A stretch of DNA of 64,000 nucleotides, taken from positions 420,501 to 484,500 of the forward strand of contig NW_024881703.1 in assembly GCF_019059575.1 (NCBI RefSeq), read 5' to 3'. Position 1 is the stretch's first letter. Every line of letters starts with the position of its first letter. The notes under the pieces are model-generated. The model was not told the origin of the DNA, made no database searches, and was given only the letters and a program-made list of their open reading frames with translations. Made by a program: the position numbers and the translations under genes. Below are positions 37,429 through 47,636 of this stretch, in pieces. Origin of the DNA: Amphibalanus amphitrite (taxonomy: Eukaryota > Arthropoda > Thecostraca > Balanomorpha > Balanidae).

Positions 37429-37684
37429 CATAGGCGCGGGAGCCGGGGGGGCAGTGGGGGCCGCTTGCCCCCCCCAACTCTGGGGCCGTGGGGGCGGTGC
37501 CCCCACATCTTTGAGACGGAATACCACACTTTTTTTGCAAATGTTTTCTTTTTTGTTGAAAAAGCCGAGGGGTGAAAAATAAGTGGCCTAAAACCGGTGA
37601 GAAAACTAGATTTGGGGGTACCCTAGGTTGATCTCTATTATGGTGTGCCCCCCCCATGGTCGGAAAGTAGTTCCCGCGCCCCTG
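37429..37684. mobile_element. Small hAT-type element with 8-bp target duplication
   Basis: Ends CATAGGCGCGGGA and TCCCGCGCCCCTG are imperfect inverted repeats. CCCTTTCC flanks both sides directly (37,421-37,428 and 37,685-37,692), and 8 bp is the hAT size. The 256-bp interior has poly-G/poly-C runs and no coding potential. A related fragment lies at 5,330-5,440. Confidence 0.8.
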
Positions 37685-37692
37685 CCCTTTCC

Positions 37693-39040
37693 TTTTAATC
37701 TTTCAATTAAAATCATCAACTCCTATCCAAACCACCAAAGAGCCGACATCTCACTCAGTCCAAATTTTCGTTCAGAGGCCAGTTTTACTTTACCCGATTT
37801 ACCAACAAAAATAGCTGCCTGGAATTTTTCTCCTCATATATCCATTCCACGTAGGTACAACATACAGAGGGTAAACGCGATTGGCATGTAAGCAGTGAGG
37901 GCTTCACCATTTACCTACACTCCATATGTGAATTAGCCTTTAGGCAAAATAATCCGGCAGGTGGCTATTTTCTGTTTGTAAAACTGGCCTCAGACGGAGT
38001 GCTATCATTTGATTTACCATCACACGATCAGGCAGCAACAGAGTTTGTGGTTTTAGAATCTTGAAAAACTTTTTTGGGAGTGGCACTTGGTAGACATCCG
38101 TTTGAGATTCTGCTAGAGCAATAGCATCGCGCTCAAGCCAGCCAAATTTTAGACTGCCAACACAAGAAAAAAAATGTTTGGTTAATCAGATTTCAGGCTT
38201 CAAAATATTAGGTAAAGCATCAATAGGCATTTAATTCAATTCTGGTGGTAAAAATCATGACCATATGTTGGCATGACATCAATTTTTAATTTTTTGTGGT
38301 ACAACTTGTATATTGAGGCTTGAAGATGCTCAAATAGATGATATTTTTGATGCGTGTGTTGATGAAGACTGAAGTCCAATGAAAATAAAAAGCAGAAATT
38401 ATCCTGACCTTACCTTCCCTACTAACCTTCAACCTCCAACCTATCAGCCTACAAACCACCGTTCAGACTTTATCTACACGCAGGTTTAACATTTTATGAT
38501 AAAGTAAAAAATTCTCAGCTTGTAATCCAATGTCTTTCAAAACCAATTGGCCTTTTTGGCCTTGCGAATGGTAAACGGAGAGAGAGGGAGAGAGTTGCCT
38601 AACTCTATCATGTAAAAACTGTTTTTAGAAAATAGCACTGTGTTTTATCCTGGCTTCATGACTCTAACGCTCCTTGAAACCGCTTGTTTTCTGACAATTG
38701 GTGATACAGAGAGGGTCTGCATTAATGTCCAAGTATGGTCATTTAGGATCAATTGTTGGTGCCCTCGTTTTATATTATTCCATCAGCCTTAGTTTGCCCA
38801 ACTGACATGCGCTGAATTTGTCGCATGTGACGTTACACCTGACGTGCGCCGAAATTTTAGGTGGAACCCTGGTACTACGCCAAACATAAGTTATAGCATG
38901 ATCACTGCTCAGTTGCGCAGGTTCACCAGAACAGCTTCATGGGTGCAAAATGACCACCGCAGCGCCCGTAAACCCTAATAAACAAACAAGCAAACATCAG
39001 TTGCGCAGTTAATGCCAATTTTTACAGTTTTGATTGTCTA
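37693..39040. other. Stretch without genes; contains a hAT-family end fragment
   Basis: About 38,800-38,890 (CATGCGCTGAATTTGTCGCATG, then CGCCGAAATTTTAGG and CTACGCCAAACATA) is a diverged piece of the right end of the 13.27-14.36 kb hAT-type element. Nothing else was recognised. Confidence 0.5.
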
Positions 39041-39054
39041 TTGATATTGTTTGG

Positions 39055-40130
39055 TCTTTTCAGGACTCGTGGCGCTGCTCGCCTCCTCGCCAATGCGAAT
39101 GCGTTCTCTGAGGACAACCCGCCCAAGGCTACCATGGCGAAGCCACGCCACCGCGCCGGCTATAGACTCACGGCCTGAAGCGAGTTTGGGCGCGACGGCT
39201 GGCGAGCCAAGGCGGCGGAAAGTCGTCTGGCGGAGCTCCCGTCTGAGGCGAGCTTGATCTGGTCAGACAGCTCCGCCACCGATGGTGTGCTAGATGGAGG
39301 AGGAGGGGCCACCCCCCCCCCGAACCGCGACATCCGAGAGGTGCGTGTCGCGGCAGGCGCCCTCTGCTCTAGCACGCGCGGCGAGCTATTCGCCCTAAGA
39401 GCGGTGTTGGAGGAGCTGGCCGGACGGATGGTACCGGTCGATATGGGTCGACCGCCGTCTATCCGGTCCATTCTGCTGTTCCAGCTCCAGGACCGGCCGC
39501 GCCGTCGCCACCCGTCCGGCGTCAGTGGAGGACCGCTCATCAGCTGTCGATTTTCATCAGTTTCGCTTGGACCACTGGTCGGGCTCCTGCCAGTGCCGAC
39601 ATTGGGTTGGGCGGAGTCCTACCGATGAATGCCGCGAGTGCTGCAACATTGGCTCGGTACATCTCGGTACATTTTCCCGAGTCTGGTGTGGCTACGGGGA
39701 GACGGATTTGGTGACCCTGGCTGCCGCCGTGAGAACCATCCAGAACCGTACGGCTATGCTGCGGCAGCAGCTGAAAGGAACGCAACAACAATAACTACAA
39801 CAGCAGCTGCTAATGAAAGGGGAAATCATGGAGCCGGATGACCCGGCACATGGCGCTCAGCCAGCTGAGAATGAGAGCAGCTATCAAATCGCCAGCAGGG
39901 TGCTGCGGCTGGTAACTGACGACCTTAACAGAGAGAGCGCCTCCGCTGATGCGGATGAAACTACCCCCTCTCGGGTTTGTTTGACGCCGTCTCCGTCGAC
40001 TCTTTCGCCTGGGCCGGCTGGCGACCGCGACATTTCTTGTGCAGTGACTCGTAACTATGTTCACCAAACTTTTAAAACTCCTCACGTTAGCATCTTTAAA
40101 GAATGTTTCCCTTGTACACTGCTGCAATGT
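39055..40130 (+). pseudogene. LINE ORF2 fragment: RNase H and 3' region
   Basis: The core reads IWSDSSATDGVLDGGGGA, then AAGALCSSTRGELFALRAVL, which is RNase H with first Asp and Glu-containing helix. Further on is a degraded WVPA.IGL..G piece and a CRECC knuckle-like run. Frames shift, and the upstream RT is missing. After about 39,790 the sequence looks like a 3' untranslated tail. It is preceded by TTTTCAG, which may be chance. Confidence 0.68.
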
Positions 40131-41430
40131 CTTATGTAGGCATATTGTAGGTACAGTCTAAACGAGTGTGGAATGCTTTGTTGTGCTTGCTTGTTCTGTA
40201 TTTCGTTTTTCTATTTATCACGGTGACTATAATTTATTTTGACCAACCCTTGCCTTGTTGCAATTTTAGTGGATGGTTTCTGAACTGCTGTTTGCATTAT
40301 AGATGTTGCTAGTGCGTAGACGCCAAAGATTACTTTATACCTATTGACGCGCCAGATAAAGGAGGTGAAGTATTCCTCTGATCTCTACCTACGAAATTCC
40401 TTTATGTGTGTTTTGTAATCGATATTGGCGGTTTTCTTATGTGATGCGGTGTAGAGCGTGGCTGAGGAAGGCGATGTTTAAAGTTGCTAGTTATTTTTCA
40501 ATACATCTATGATCGGACTGTCGTGCTTGCTGTAGGTCGGACTTCCGTTCTTGATGGTGATTGGACGCACGTGCCGGTAGTTCACAACAATGCGGCTTTC
40601 GATTATAGTATAGATTTAGATGCTTTTAAAGTATTTGTATACGTAGTCCTGAGTTTCGAGATATTATCCTTGCGGGCTCCTTGCCAACAGATTGTCCACT
40701 TCTGTGTCCAGTACTCATCCCACTCACGAGGCTCAGTTGCGTTTGCCAACCCCTATACGGAAACATTGGCCAGATAACTGACTACTACTGAAATGTTAAG
40801 AAGCGTGGGCAGTAGGGCATAACGAACGGTCATCAGGTTCAGTAGCCGCGGAGCACCTTCAATTAAGGGGGGGGGGGCACCGCCGACTTTTGGTCCCATT
40901 CTTTCCATGCAGCGCCCATAGGGCTAATGTTAAAATGCCAAAATCAAAGGGGGGCACGGTGCCCCGGTGCCCTCCCCATTCCGCCGCCTATGCTCAGGTT
41001 ATTTCTGACCTGACAGGCTCAGGGAGGATTGCTCTTTGTTGTTTTTCTCCGATGAACCCTCTTGCTGCACACTGGCTGATCCAAAGGATGGAAGGGACGG
41101 GGGGGGGGGGGTGCAGACGTAAGAAAAAGAAGACAATGTTCTTTCCCTAGCGCACGAAATCAATTCTTAAATGAAAATAAAACGAATAAGCTTCCGTTAA
41201 GAAGCCCCCGTTCCGTATCTTCCGTTCCATTCCACGACTCGCACGTTCCAGTGACTTGCTGCAGAAGCGTCATCTATACCTCGCCCTTACTGCCGGGAAG
41301 GCCGCGAGTTGCGACATCTATACTATGTCTAGGCCTGAAGTACCTCTTTAGTGTTCATCCGCCACGATGTATTTATTTTTGTCAATCGGTTTGGTCCTTC
41401 TGGCCGGATAGGTCGTCAGAATTATCTGAA
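40131..41430. other. Stretch without recognised genes
   Basis: Poly-G tracts lie at about 40,868 and 41,100, with CGCCGCCTATG at about 40,985 resembling the end of the small hAT-type family. No gene was recognised. Confidence 0.4.
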
Positions 41431-42542
41431 GGTGCCTGAAATGTCTCGTTAGTGGAAAAAATGTCTCGTTAGTGGAATTCCACTATCTGGCAACTAGCCC
41501 TATGTAAACGCGGCTATTGACATGTTTTCCATGAGCTTGCCGTTCAGAATTCCGGCCTCCGACAGATTCTGTCTTGAATGTTTAAAGATTTGCCGCTTGC
41601 TAGTTTCTCAAGTGATGAGCTGGCTGTGGAATCAATATTACTCTAGGAGTGACGTTAAATTTGCATGCAAAATCAACAGAATGGCTCAAATCTATGAATT
41701 TGCTAACATTCTGCAATGGGACAAGATTTATAAGCTAAATTGAACAAGTTGCTCTGTTACTGTACTTATCTTTCAAAAATGGCCGAGAAATTCATCTCAG
41801 CTTGCGTTATTTTCCAGCGTCTCGCACGTGCCAACTCCAAAATAATACTTCGGGCCATGAGCCTTTTGAAAAAAATGGACTTTTTTATATTCGTGATCAG
41901 CACCCCGAAAAACCCGATAACAGCTTCACTTTACGCATTTATGGCAGGTCCCGATTTTCCCGACTTTTGGAATATTGACCTGACCTGGAAGGTCAACCAA
42001 TGACCTAGGACCTTAAAGTTGGGTATCATCGGCTTCCTCTCGTCACGGGCAACACCCTCGTTTTTGCCGCGAAGCTCTAGCTCGATCAGGGGCCGAACAG
42101 CAGGGAGGTCCTACCGACCCCCCCCCCCTCCCCTACACTGGAAAACGCTGCACACGTGCGAGGGTTAATATTGTCAATATTGACTACCGCAAAAAGTAAA
42201 AGCGGCCAACTTAGCCATTTTCGAAGATATCGGGCTAAAAATTTGGACAGTGGGTCATTGGTTCGGTATGTGTTCAATCACATGCTCCATTTCCTTTTTT
42301 TTTCTTCAGCACAAATGTATTGAAGACCATCTGCACAGTAGCAAATGCTTCGAAAGATGGATAGTAGGCAACATATCCTGAATTTGCCGTGCTGTATGGG
42401 AAGTAGTGTTGATGAGAAAAGGGGTTTTGGTTCAGATTATTGTGGGTGCAACTGCAGAATACATGGTCTGCACCCACTGGAGAAATAATATGGGTGCAGT
42501 GCACCCTTGCACCCATGGTTCCTTTCCTACGCTTATGGGAAG

Positions 42543-42725
42543 AGTGCCACTGCTGCTGCGCCAGCGTGCACGCCGGAAGCGCTCAACGCGTATTATGTGA
42601 GCGTGGGCCCCACCACCGCAGCCAGCGTCCCTGCCCCGCTGCTGCGGACCCCGGTACCTGTCAGAATCCCTCGCGTACTCACATGTTCCTTACAACTTCA
42701 GTGGGTAGGGTACGTTGCGCTGTAT
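42543..42725 (+). pseudogene. LINE ORF2 fragment, right part
   Basis: The translation SATAAAPACTPEALNAYYV, then SVGPTTAASVPAPLL and RIPRVLTCSLQLQWV, continues the fragment ending at 23,817. The LNAYYVSVG motif is usual just before the RT of such LINEs. It is cut off by the right GACTTTT array. Confidence 0.68.
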
Positions 42726-42735
42726 AATATATATT

Positions 42736-43312
42736 TTTTTTTTTCAAAAGATGAAAAGATCGATGCTTCGACTTTTATCCTTTTGACTTTTTATTTCAGA
42801 CTTTGACTTCGACTTTTCTATTTTATACTTTTTTCATTTTTTGACTTTTTGTCGTTCGGCTTTTACCCGTTTTGACTTTTTGCTTTTGACTTTTTGTCTT
42901 TTGACTTTATTCCGTTTTGACTTTTACTCGTTTTGACTTTTTGTCTTTTGACTTTTTTCCGTTTTGACTTTTATCCTTTTGACTTTTTGCATTTTTGACT
43001 TTTTGTCTTTTGACTTTTACACGTTTTGACTTTTTGCTTTTGACTTTTTGTCTTTTGACTTTTTTCCGTTTTGACTTTTATCCTTTTTGACTTTTTCATT
43101 TTTGACTTTTTGCATTTTTGACTTTTTGTCATTTGACTTTTTGCGTTTTTGACTTTTGCACATTTTGACTTTTTGCTTTTGACTTTTTGTCTTTTGACTT
43201 TTATCCGTTTTGACTTTTATCTTTTTGACTTTTATCCCGTTTGACTTTTTGCATTTGACTTTTTGTCTTTTGACTATTTGTCTTTTGACTTTATTCCTTT
43301 TGACTTTTTGTC
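42736..43312 (-). repeat. Right terminal array of GTCAAAA-type units
   Basis: The plus strand reads TTTTGACTTTTTGTC units, the reverse complement of the left array at 22,781-23,400. It is of similar length with similar unit variants. Confidence 0.9.
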
Positions 43313-43320
43313 CGGTTACC

Positions 43321-43405
43321 GGTTGAATCGTGTCTGTAGGTGGTGTGGTTTGGGCGGGTATTCCAAAAAACTGAAACGCTTCACGTATTATTTATTGTCG
43401 ACTAC
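43321..43405 (+). repeat. Composite repeat, copy 5, right part, starting with the target duplication
   Basis: GGTTGAATCG, then TGTCTGTAGG and CTGAAACGCTTCACGTATTA to TTTATTGTCGACTA, match the spacer of copies 2-4 (for example 9,948-10,026). This is the sequence missing after 22,774. Confidence 0.82.
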
Positions 43406-43550
43406 GACTACTGTGGACGTCAAACCGCGTGGGACGCGACTTTTTCGCAATAACTTTTGAATACGCTGCCTCTCAAGAACGAAACTTCGGCAATGAACGT
43501 TTCAGACCCCGGCCTAATTTTATTACTAAGGTTTTTCAATGTCCGATCAA

Positions 43551-43626
<76 letters not shown>

Positions 43627-44346
43627 ATATATATTTTATATAAAATATATATTTTTATATATATTTTATTTTAGATATATATATATGTAATATGTCATAT
43701 ACAAGAAATCTTTAAAATCAAGACGATTGCACTGTGACGAGCTCGAATGTTTGTGTGCTATATTTTGTTTTATCTGTGAATATGTCATGCTGATGAAGAT
43801 TTAATAATCGAAACGCGTCCATGCACTATTTGTTCCGTGTTTTTCAACATGCCTTTTATTTGATGTGTTAACTGACTGTAACGCATTCCTTAGACTTAAA
43901 TTAAATCGGTGAAAAAAATGCAACCTTTGACCTGACTTGTGACGTCATGGGTTGCACCTATGTCAACGAAACCTGGTAACAAGGTTTAATATTAATAGCC
44001 CCTGGTGGGGCTATTGAACGTTCTTCGAATTTTCAAAATCGGTCGGTAACTTTCCGAGATCTCAGGTGGAAGACGAAACGGCTGCACCACCCCATCAGGT
44101 GGTAGGGTCCGCCAATAGCCCAACGGGGCGCGAATTATTTACTCATTCATACAGTGTCATATATTTTGAGAAAACCTTTCTCACACCATGACATGGTCCT
44201 CTCGTTATAGATCGAGATGAGGAGAGTGTTTTCACGCCTCCTTATGCACGGCTCTAGTGTCATTGAGCTATCAACTGTCAGCGGTTTTCGGACAATGAAG
44301 GAAGGCTTTTGGTCGTTTTTAGGTAAGATCTTGGGTCAGATCATTT
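43406..44346. other. Stretch with an (AT)n microsatellite, no gene
   Basis: The AT tract spans about 43,552-43,690. The rest is AT-rich; short palindromes such as AGCCCCTGGTGGGGCT (near 43,998) and CACCACCCCATCAGGTGGT (near 44,085) are visible. No protein was recognised. Confidence 0.5.
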
Positions 44347-44957
44347 CAGTGGCGGATCCAGAGGGAGGGCATGGGGGCCATTCTCCCCCCCCCCTTGGGC
44401 CTCCCGGGGGCCCATCACGGAGTTTTTTTTAAATTCATCACGGAGGTCACCGACGGGAGCTTTAACCCAGAGGTCTCCTAAGGGGGCACCATCCAGAAGG
44501 TCTATCGGAATAGGGTACCGTTTTCGGGGTCTCCCGGAGGCCCATCTCTGTCCCTCGCCTCGTTTTTTTTAGTTTAGTTTAGTTTTTTAGTTTTTAGTTT
44601 AATATTGTCCATCTATTTCCATCCCGAGGTCCGCGGGGACACCATCTCGAGTTCTTAGGGGGCACTATCCCGAGTTCTCCGCAGGCACCATCCCAAGGTC
44701 GGAGAAGGCATCATCTCGAGGGTCCGGGGCACCATCCCAAGGTCTCCGGCGGCACCATCGCGAGATCTGGGGGCACCATCCCGAGGTCTCCGGGGGCACC
44801 ATTCCAAGTTTTCAGGAGCACTTTCCGAAATCCGAGGTCTGAAGGAGCACTCTCCCCGGGTCTGAGGGGGCACCATCTCGAAGTCTCAGGGGCACCATCC
44901 CAAGGTCTGAGGGGCACCATCCCGAGGTCTCAGGGGCCGTTTGATCCGCGCCGTCCT
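44347..44957. mobile_element. Probable hAT-type non-autonomous element with internal minisatellite
   Basis: The left end CAGTGGCGGATCCAG is a typical hAT-like terminus. The right end near 44,957 (GATCCGCGCCGTCCTG) is a degraded inverted match. About 44,635-44,940 is a tandem array of CACCATCCCGAGGTCTC-type units of roughly 27-31 bases. No target duplication was found, so the right boundary is uncertain. Confidence 0.5.
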
Positions 44958-45885
44958 GGGGGGGCTTTTTTACGCCCCCCTAGGTTTTTCGCGAATATCT
45001 CAAAAACGGCGACGCGTAGCGCCGCTGTTTTAGATACACCCGTTTCGACATCTTTTTCGCACATGCTATTAAAATTTCAGATCCCGGTCATTCAAGGTCA
45101 GGTCACCATGTAACGTCAAGTGACCTTACCTCAGAAAAAGTTAGAAAGCTCGCTGTAGCTACACCGACTGAGCGATCACTTTGAAACTTGCTTTGGGTAA
45201 CAGTATGTATAAAATGGATATCTCAGATTTTTTATATCTGTGAGTTGTGACCTAAGGTCAGGTCAATTTTGCGACTGCTCCATATAAGTCAATGGGAGAA
45301 AATTGAAATGAGCCTCTTTTGGCCGAATGTCGTTCTACACCCTCTCAAACATCGGTTCATATGTAAACATGACACTCTGAATCGGAAAATTGCACCTGTG
45401 CCCCCTTTGTGTGCCCCTGAGGTCATCTCAGGTCATGACAGGTCTTCAGCAGTTTTTTACTAGGTATAACTTTTTATTTGACAGGGACGTGCTGGAGCGG
45501 TGAAAACACGGGGGCTAAACCGTTGATCTGAGGTCAAATTTGAGGTCAATCAGAGCGGTGCCCTCTGGGGGCTAAACCGTTGATCTGAGGGCAAATTTGA
45601 GGGCATGTTGGCGAAAGAGCGTTAAAAGAGCTATCGAATGCGCTTTTCCACGGCGCTGTAGCTCTATTGGTTCCAGAGTTAGCCGTCGGATGTTTAAAAT
45701 CGTTGAAATCGACAAAATTTGACCTTTGATGAGCTCTGGTGACCTGACCTTTGCCCTGACCTTAAAATGATCGAGTGTTTTCGTTCTTATTTTTGACGCT
45801 CTTTCGATTGCCGCTTACCGCGTGTCGCTACGTGGCCCAGGAGCCGAGTTAGACGGAGGGGCGTGAAACGCCCCCCCCCCCAGCA
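44955..45885. mobile_element. piggyBac-like AGGTCA-rich element, diverged copy
   Basis: Parallel to 56,330-57,037 plus 61,824-62,270 over most of its length (TTTTTCGCGAATATCTCAAAA; AAGTCAATGGGAGAAAATTG; GGGCTATCGAATGCGCTTTT-like). The ends have inverted poly-G/poly-C blocks. There is no coding potential. Confidence 0.6.
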
Positions 45886-46156
45886 CTCGACGGCAAGTTC
45901 ACGCCACCAACACGGCGCGGGTGAATTGTTGTTAGCTAGCTCCTGTTGTAAGCTGTGGAGTCGTGGACCTGATCTTGAAGGAACTGGGCCTAACATTTGC
46001 ATAGCAAACGTAAAAAAATGTTTAATAGGTGATGCAAAAAAATATCATCTCTTTTATGAAATTTTTGCGAAACCCTCAACATCATCCCCATTAGTGCCGA
46101 GCTCCCAACGACGACCATAAAAACGTCCTCATCCCGTCAGCGTAGGTTTATCATAA

Positions 46157-47340
46157 CCCGCGCCCCGCTGGGCTATTCAGCCATACGCGCCCTGCTGGGG
46201 GGGGGGGGGGCAGATTCTGCCCCCCCCCCTGTCTAACTTCCGAACGGATGGTCGTAGAAAGACGGGGAAAACGGCAATCGAAAGCTCTCAACAAGGCGGA
46301 TCTTAAGAGCCCAAATTTTTTTGCTTAAGTAGGTCAGAGGTCAGGTCAAGGTCAGGTCAAGGGTACAAGATGCAAGTTTCTACAGTATCGGCCTTGCACC
46401 GTAGTTGCCGAAGAATGGAGTGAGACTGATTGCCCAAAACGTGTTCTTAGACTACCAAGACAATATTCGTTGCATACATTGTCATTCAAAGGTCAAGGTC
46501 AAGGTCAGGTCAGGTCATGTCAGGTCACCAAAAACAAAATATAGAAAAGGGCATGTGCGACACATGTTTTATGGGTCATTTTGCTCATAGAATTCAATAG
46601 GCGCACTCAATAAGTGATATGGACCACCTCTGGATGAATTTCAGGTTGAGGTCAGGTCAAGGTCAGGTCAAGTGAGGTCAAATTTTGAAGTTGGTTGTTA
46701 AGGCCTAAAAAGGTGTCTATCTGATGCAGTTTTTCACGGCGAATCGAATGGTGCTATTTTTGTTTCCGTACGAGGTCCAGAACTTCCAAAAAAATCATTT
46801 TTCAAAATTTTTGTCGGTCGTGACGTCATAAAATTTTGAATAACTCCCACATTTTTGAACCGATTCTTCTAAAAATTGGTATGTAGGTGCACATAGACCA
46901 CTTCTTTGACATATATTCCGGTTTTTTCGCTACACTCAAAATTTTGGATTTTATAAATATTTTCCCAAAAAAGTCAGTTTTTTTAAAAAATTTGGGCCAA
47001 AATCCAAAATTTTCAAAAAACCGAGATAGCCATTTGATAGACAAAGTAGAATCACGTATAACCTTTTTTGTTACGTCTTGATTCCTTTAAAAATGAAGAT
47101 GTTAGCGGCGTTTGAAATTTTGCCATTTTTGAGGCGAAAATGGCGAACATGACGTCACTAAAACGTCAATTTCTCAAAAATTTTCCAACGGATTTCGCTC
47201 AAATTTTCAGGGAACGTGTCAAATTGATGTATGATAAGGTACTGAAAGTTTGACGTCGCTGGCGTAACGCGTTTAGAAGTTATTGGCGAAAAACGGGAGG
47301 GGGGCAGATTCTGCCCCCCCCCCCCCCAGCGGGGCGCGGG
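46157..47340. mobile_element. piggyBac-like AGGTCA-rich element, complete copy
   Basis: Ends are CCCGCGCCCCGCTGG and CCAGCGGGGCGCGGG, with ATAA directly outside both (46,153-46,156 and 47,341-47,344). The CCC start and 4-bp duplication fit piggyBac-like elements, though ATAA replaces the usual TTAA. The 1,184-bp interior is rich in AGGTCA and has no coding potential. Confidence 0.75.
46490..46532 (+). promoter_or_regulatory. Cluster of AGGTCA half-sites
   Basis: Six or more direct AGGTCA-type hexamers occur with 0-1 base spacing, within a piggyBac-like element. AGGTCA is the consensus half-site of nuclear receptors. Function here is only a possibility. Similar clusters lie at 24,330, 46,650 and 48,436. 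Confidence 0.35.
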
Positions 47341-47344
47341 ATAA

Positions 47345-47560
47345 GGATGCTAAGATTTAATTTCCAATCCGAAGCTGAAATGATGGAAAGCAAATTTACA
47401 CTTTACATACGAAACAAGCTGACACAACTAAATATGTATTTTCTCTCTCGCTCCCTCTCACTGATTTACCCATTACCCTCTCTCTCATTTTACCTTTCCT
47501 GGTTTTCATTTTCTGTCTCTCTTTTCTCTCCTCCCGTCCTTATCCCTTCCCTCCAGTCTT

Positions 47561-47636
<76 letters not shown>

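Larger units (their letters stand above)
25169..41515. mobile_element. 16.3-kb element bounded by 38-bp perfect inverted repeats
   Basis: The left end begins AGCCGCGTTTACATAGGGCT and continues AGTTGCCAGATAGTGGAA. The right end is its exact reverse complement over 38 bases, and after one 1-base gap the match resumes with CCACTAAC. ATT directly flanks both ends (25,166-25,168 and 41,516-41,518), suggesting a 3-bp target duplication. The inner part of the repeat is itself palindromic (AGTGGAATTCCACT). It contains the gag-bearing element, the broken Gypsy element and LINE fragments. Its own transposase was not found. Confidence 0.7.
24589..41880. mobile_element. Element with about 33-bp terminal inverted repeats, splitting the piggyBac-like copy
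   Basis: The left end reads GTCCATTTTATTTCAAAAGG and then GGCCCGAA. The right end, reverse complemented, reads GTCCATTTTTTTCAAAAGGC and then GGCCCGAAG. The host element has only six bases (ACACGA) between the two flanking halves in its uninterrupted copy near 48.4 kb. The target duplication is unresolved, with TA-rich flanks. No transposase was recognised. Confidence 0.65.
23995..42168. mobile_element. piggyBac-like non-autonomous element, split by insertion
   Basis: The left part (23,995-24,588) matches the reverse complement of about 48,390-49,002. The right part (41,881-42,168) matches the reverse complement of about 48,105-48,400. Together they make one copy of the 0.9-kb family seen whole at 48.1 kb. 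Its outer ends are CCTCGCATG and GTGCGAGGGTTAA. Confidence 0.68.
23818..42536. mobile_element. Insertion splitting the LINE fragment (GGGAAG duplication)
   Basis: GGGAAG occurs at 23,812-23,817 and 42,537-42,542. The ends are imperfect inverted repeats: left ATGGGTGTAGGAACGG with GGGTGCATGGGTGCA, right (reverse complement) ATAAGCGTAGGAAAGG with GGGTGCAAGGGTGCA. Removing it with one copy of the duplication rejoins the LINE frame (VIGAGK then SATAAAPACTPEALN). The superfamily is unknown, and most of the interior is later insertions. Confidence 0.6.
22775..43320. mobile_element. 20.5-kb foldback-like element with minisatellite terminal inverted repeats
   Basis: The left end (22,775) starts ATTCCAGGACAAAAAGTC and the right end reads GACTTTTTGTCCGGTTACC. 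Inverted arrays of GTCAAAA-type units about 600 bp long occupy both ends. A perfect 10-bp direct repeat GGTTGAATCG flanks the whole (22,765-22,774 and 43,321-43,330), and the outer sequences are the two halves of one composite repeat. Long inverted repeats built of tandem units with a 9-10-bp duplication are known from Drosophila foldback and some MULE elements. No transposase of its own is seen. Nearly all the interior is later insertions. Confidence 0.75.

Noticed and set aside
39060-39250. Host exon after TTTTCAG at 39,060
   Set aside because: The sequence after it is explained by LINE RNase H; the acceptor-like motif is likely chance.
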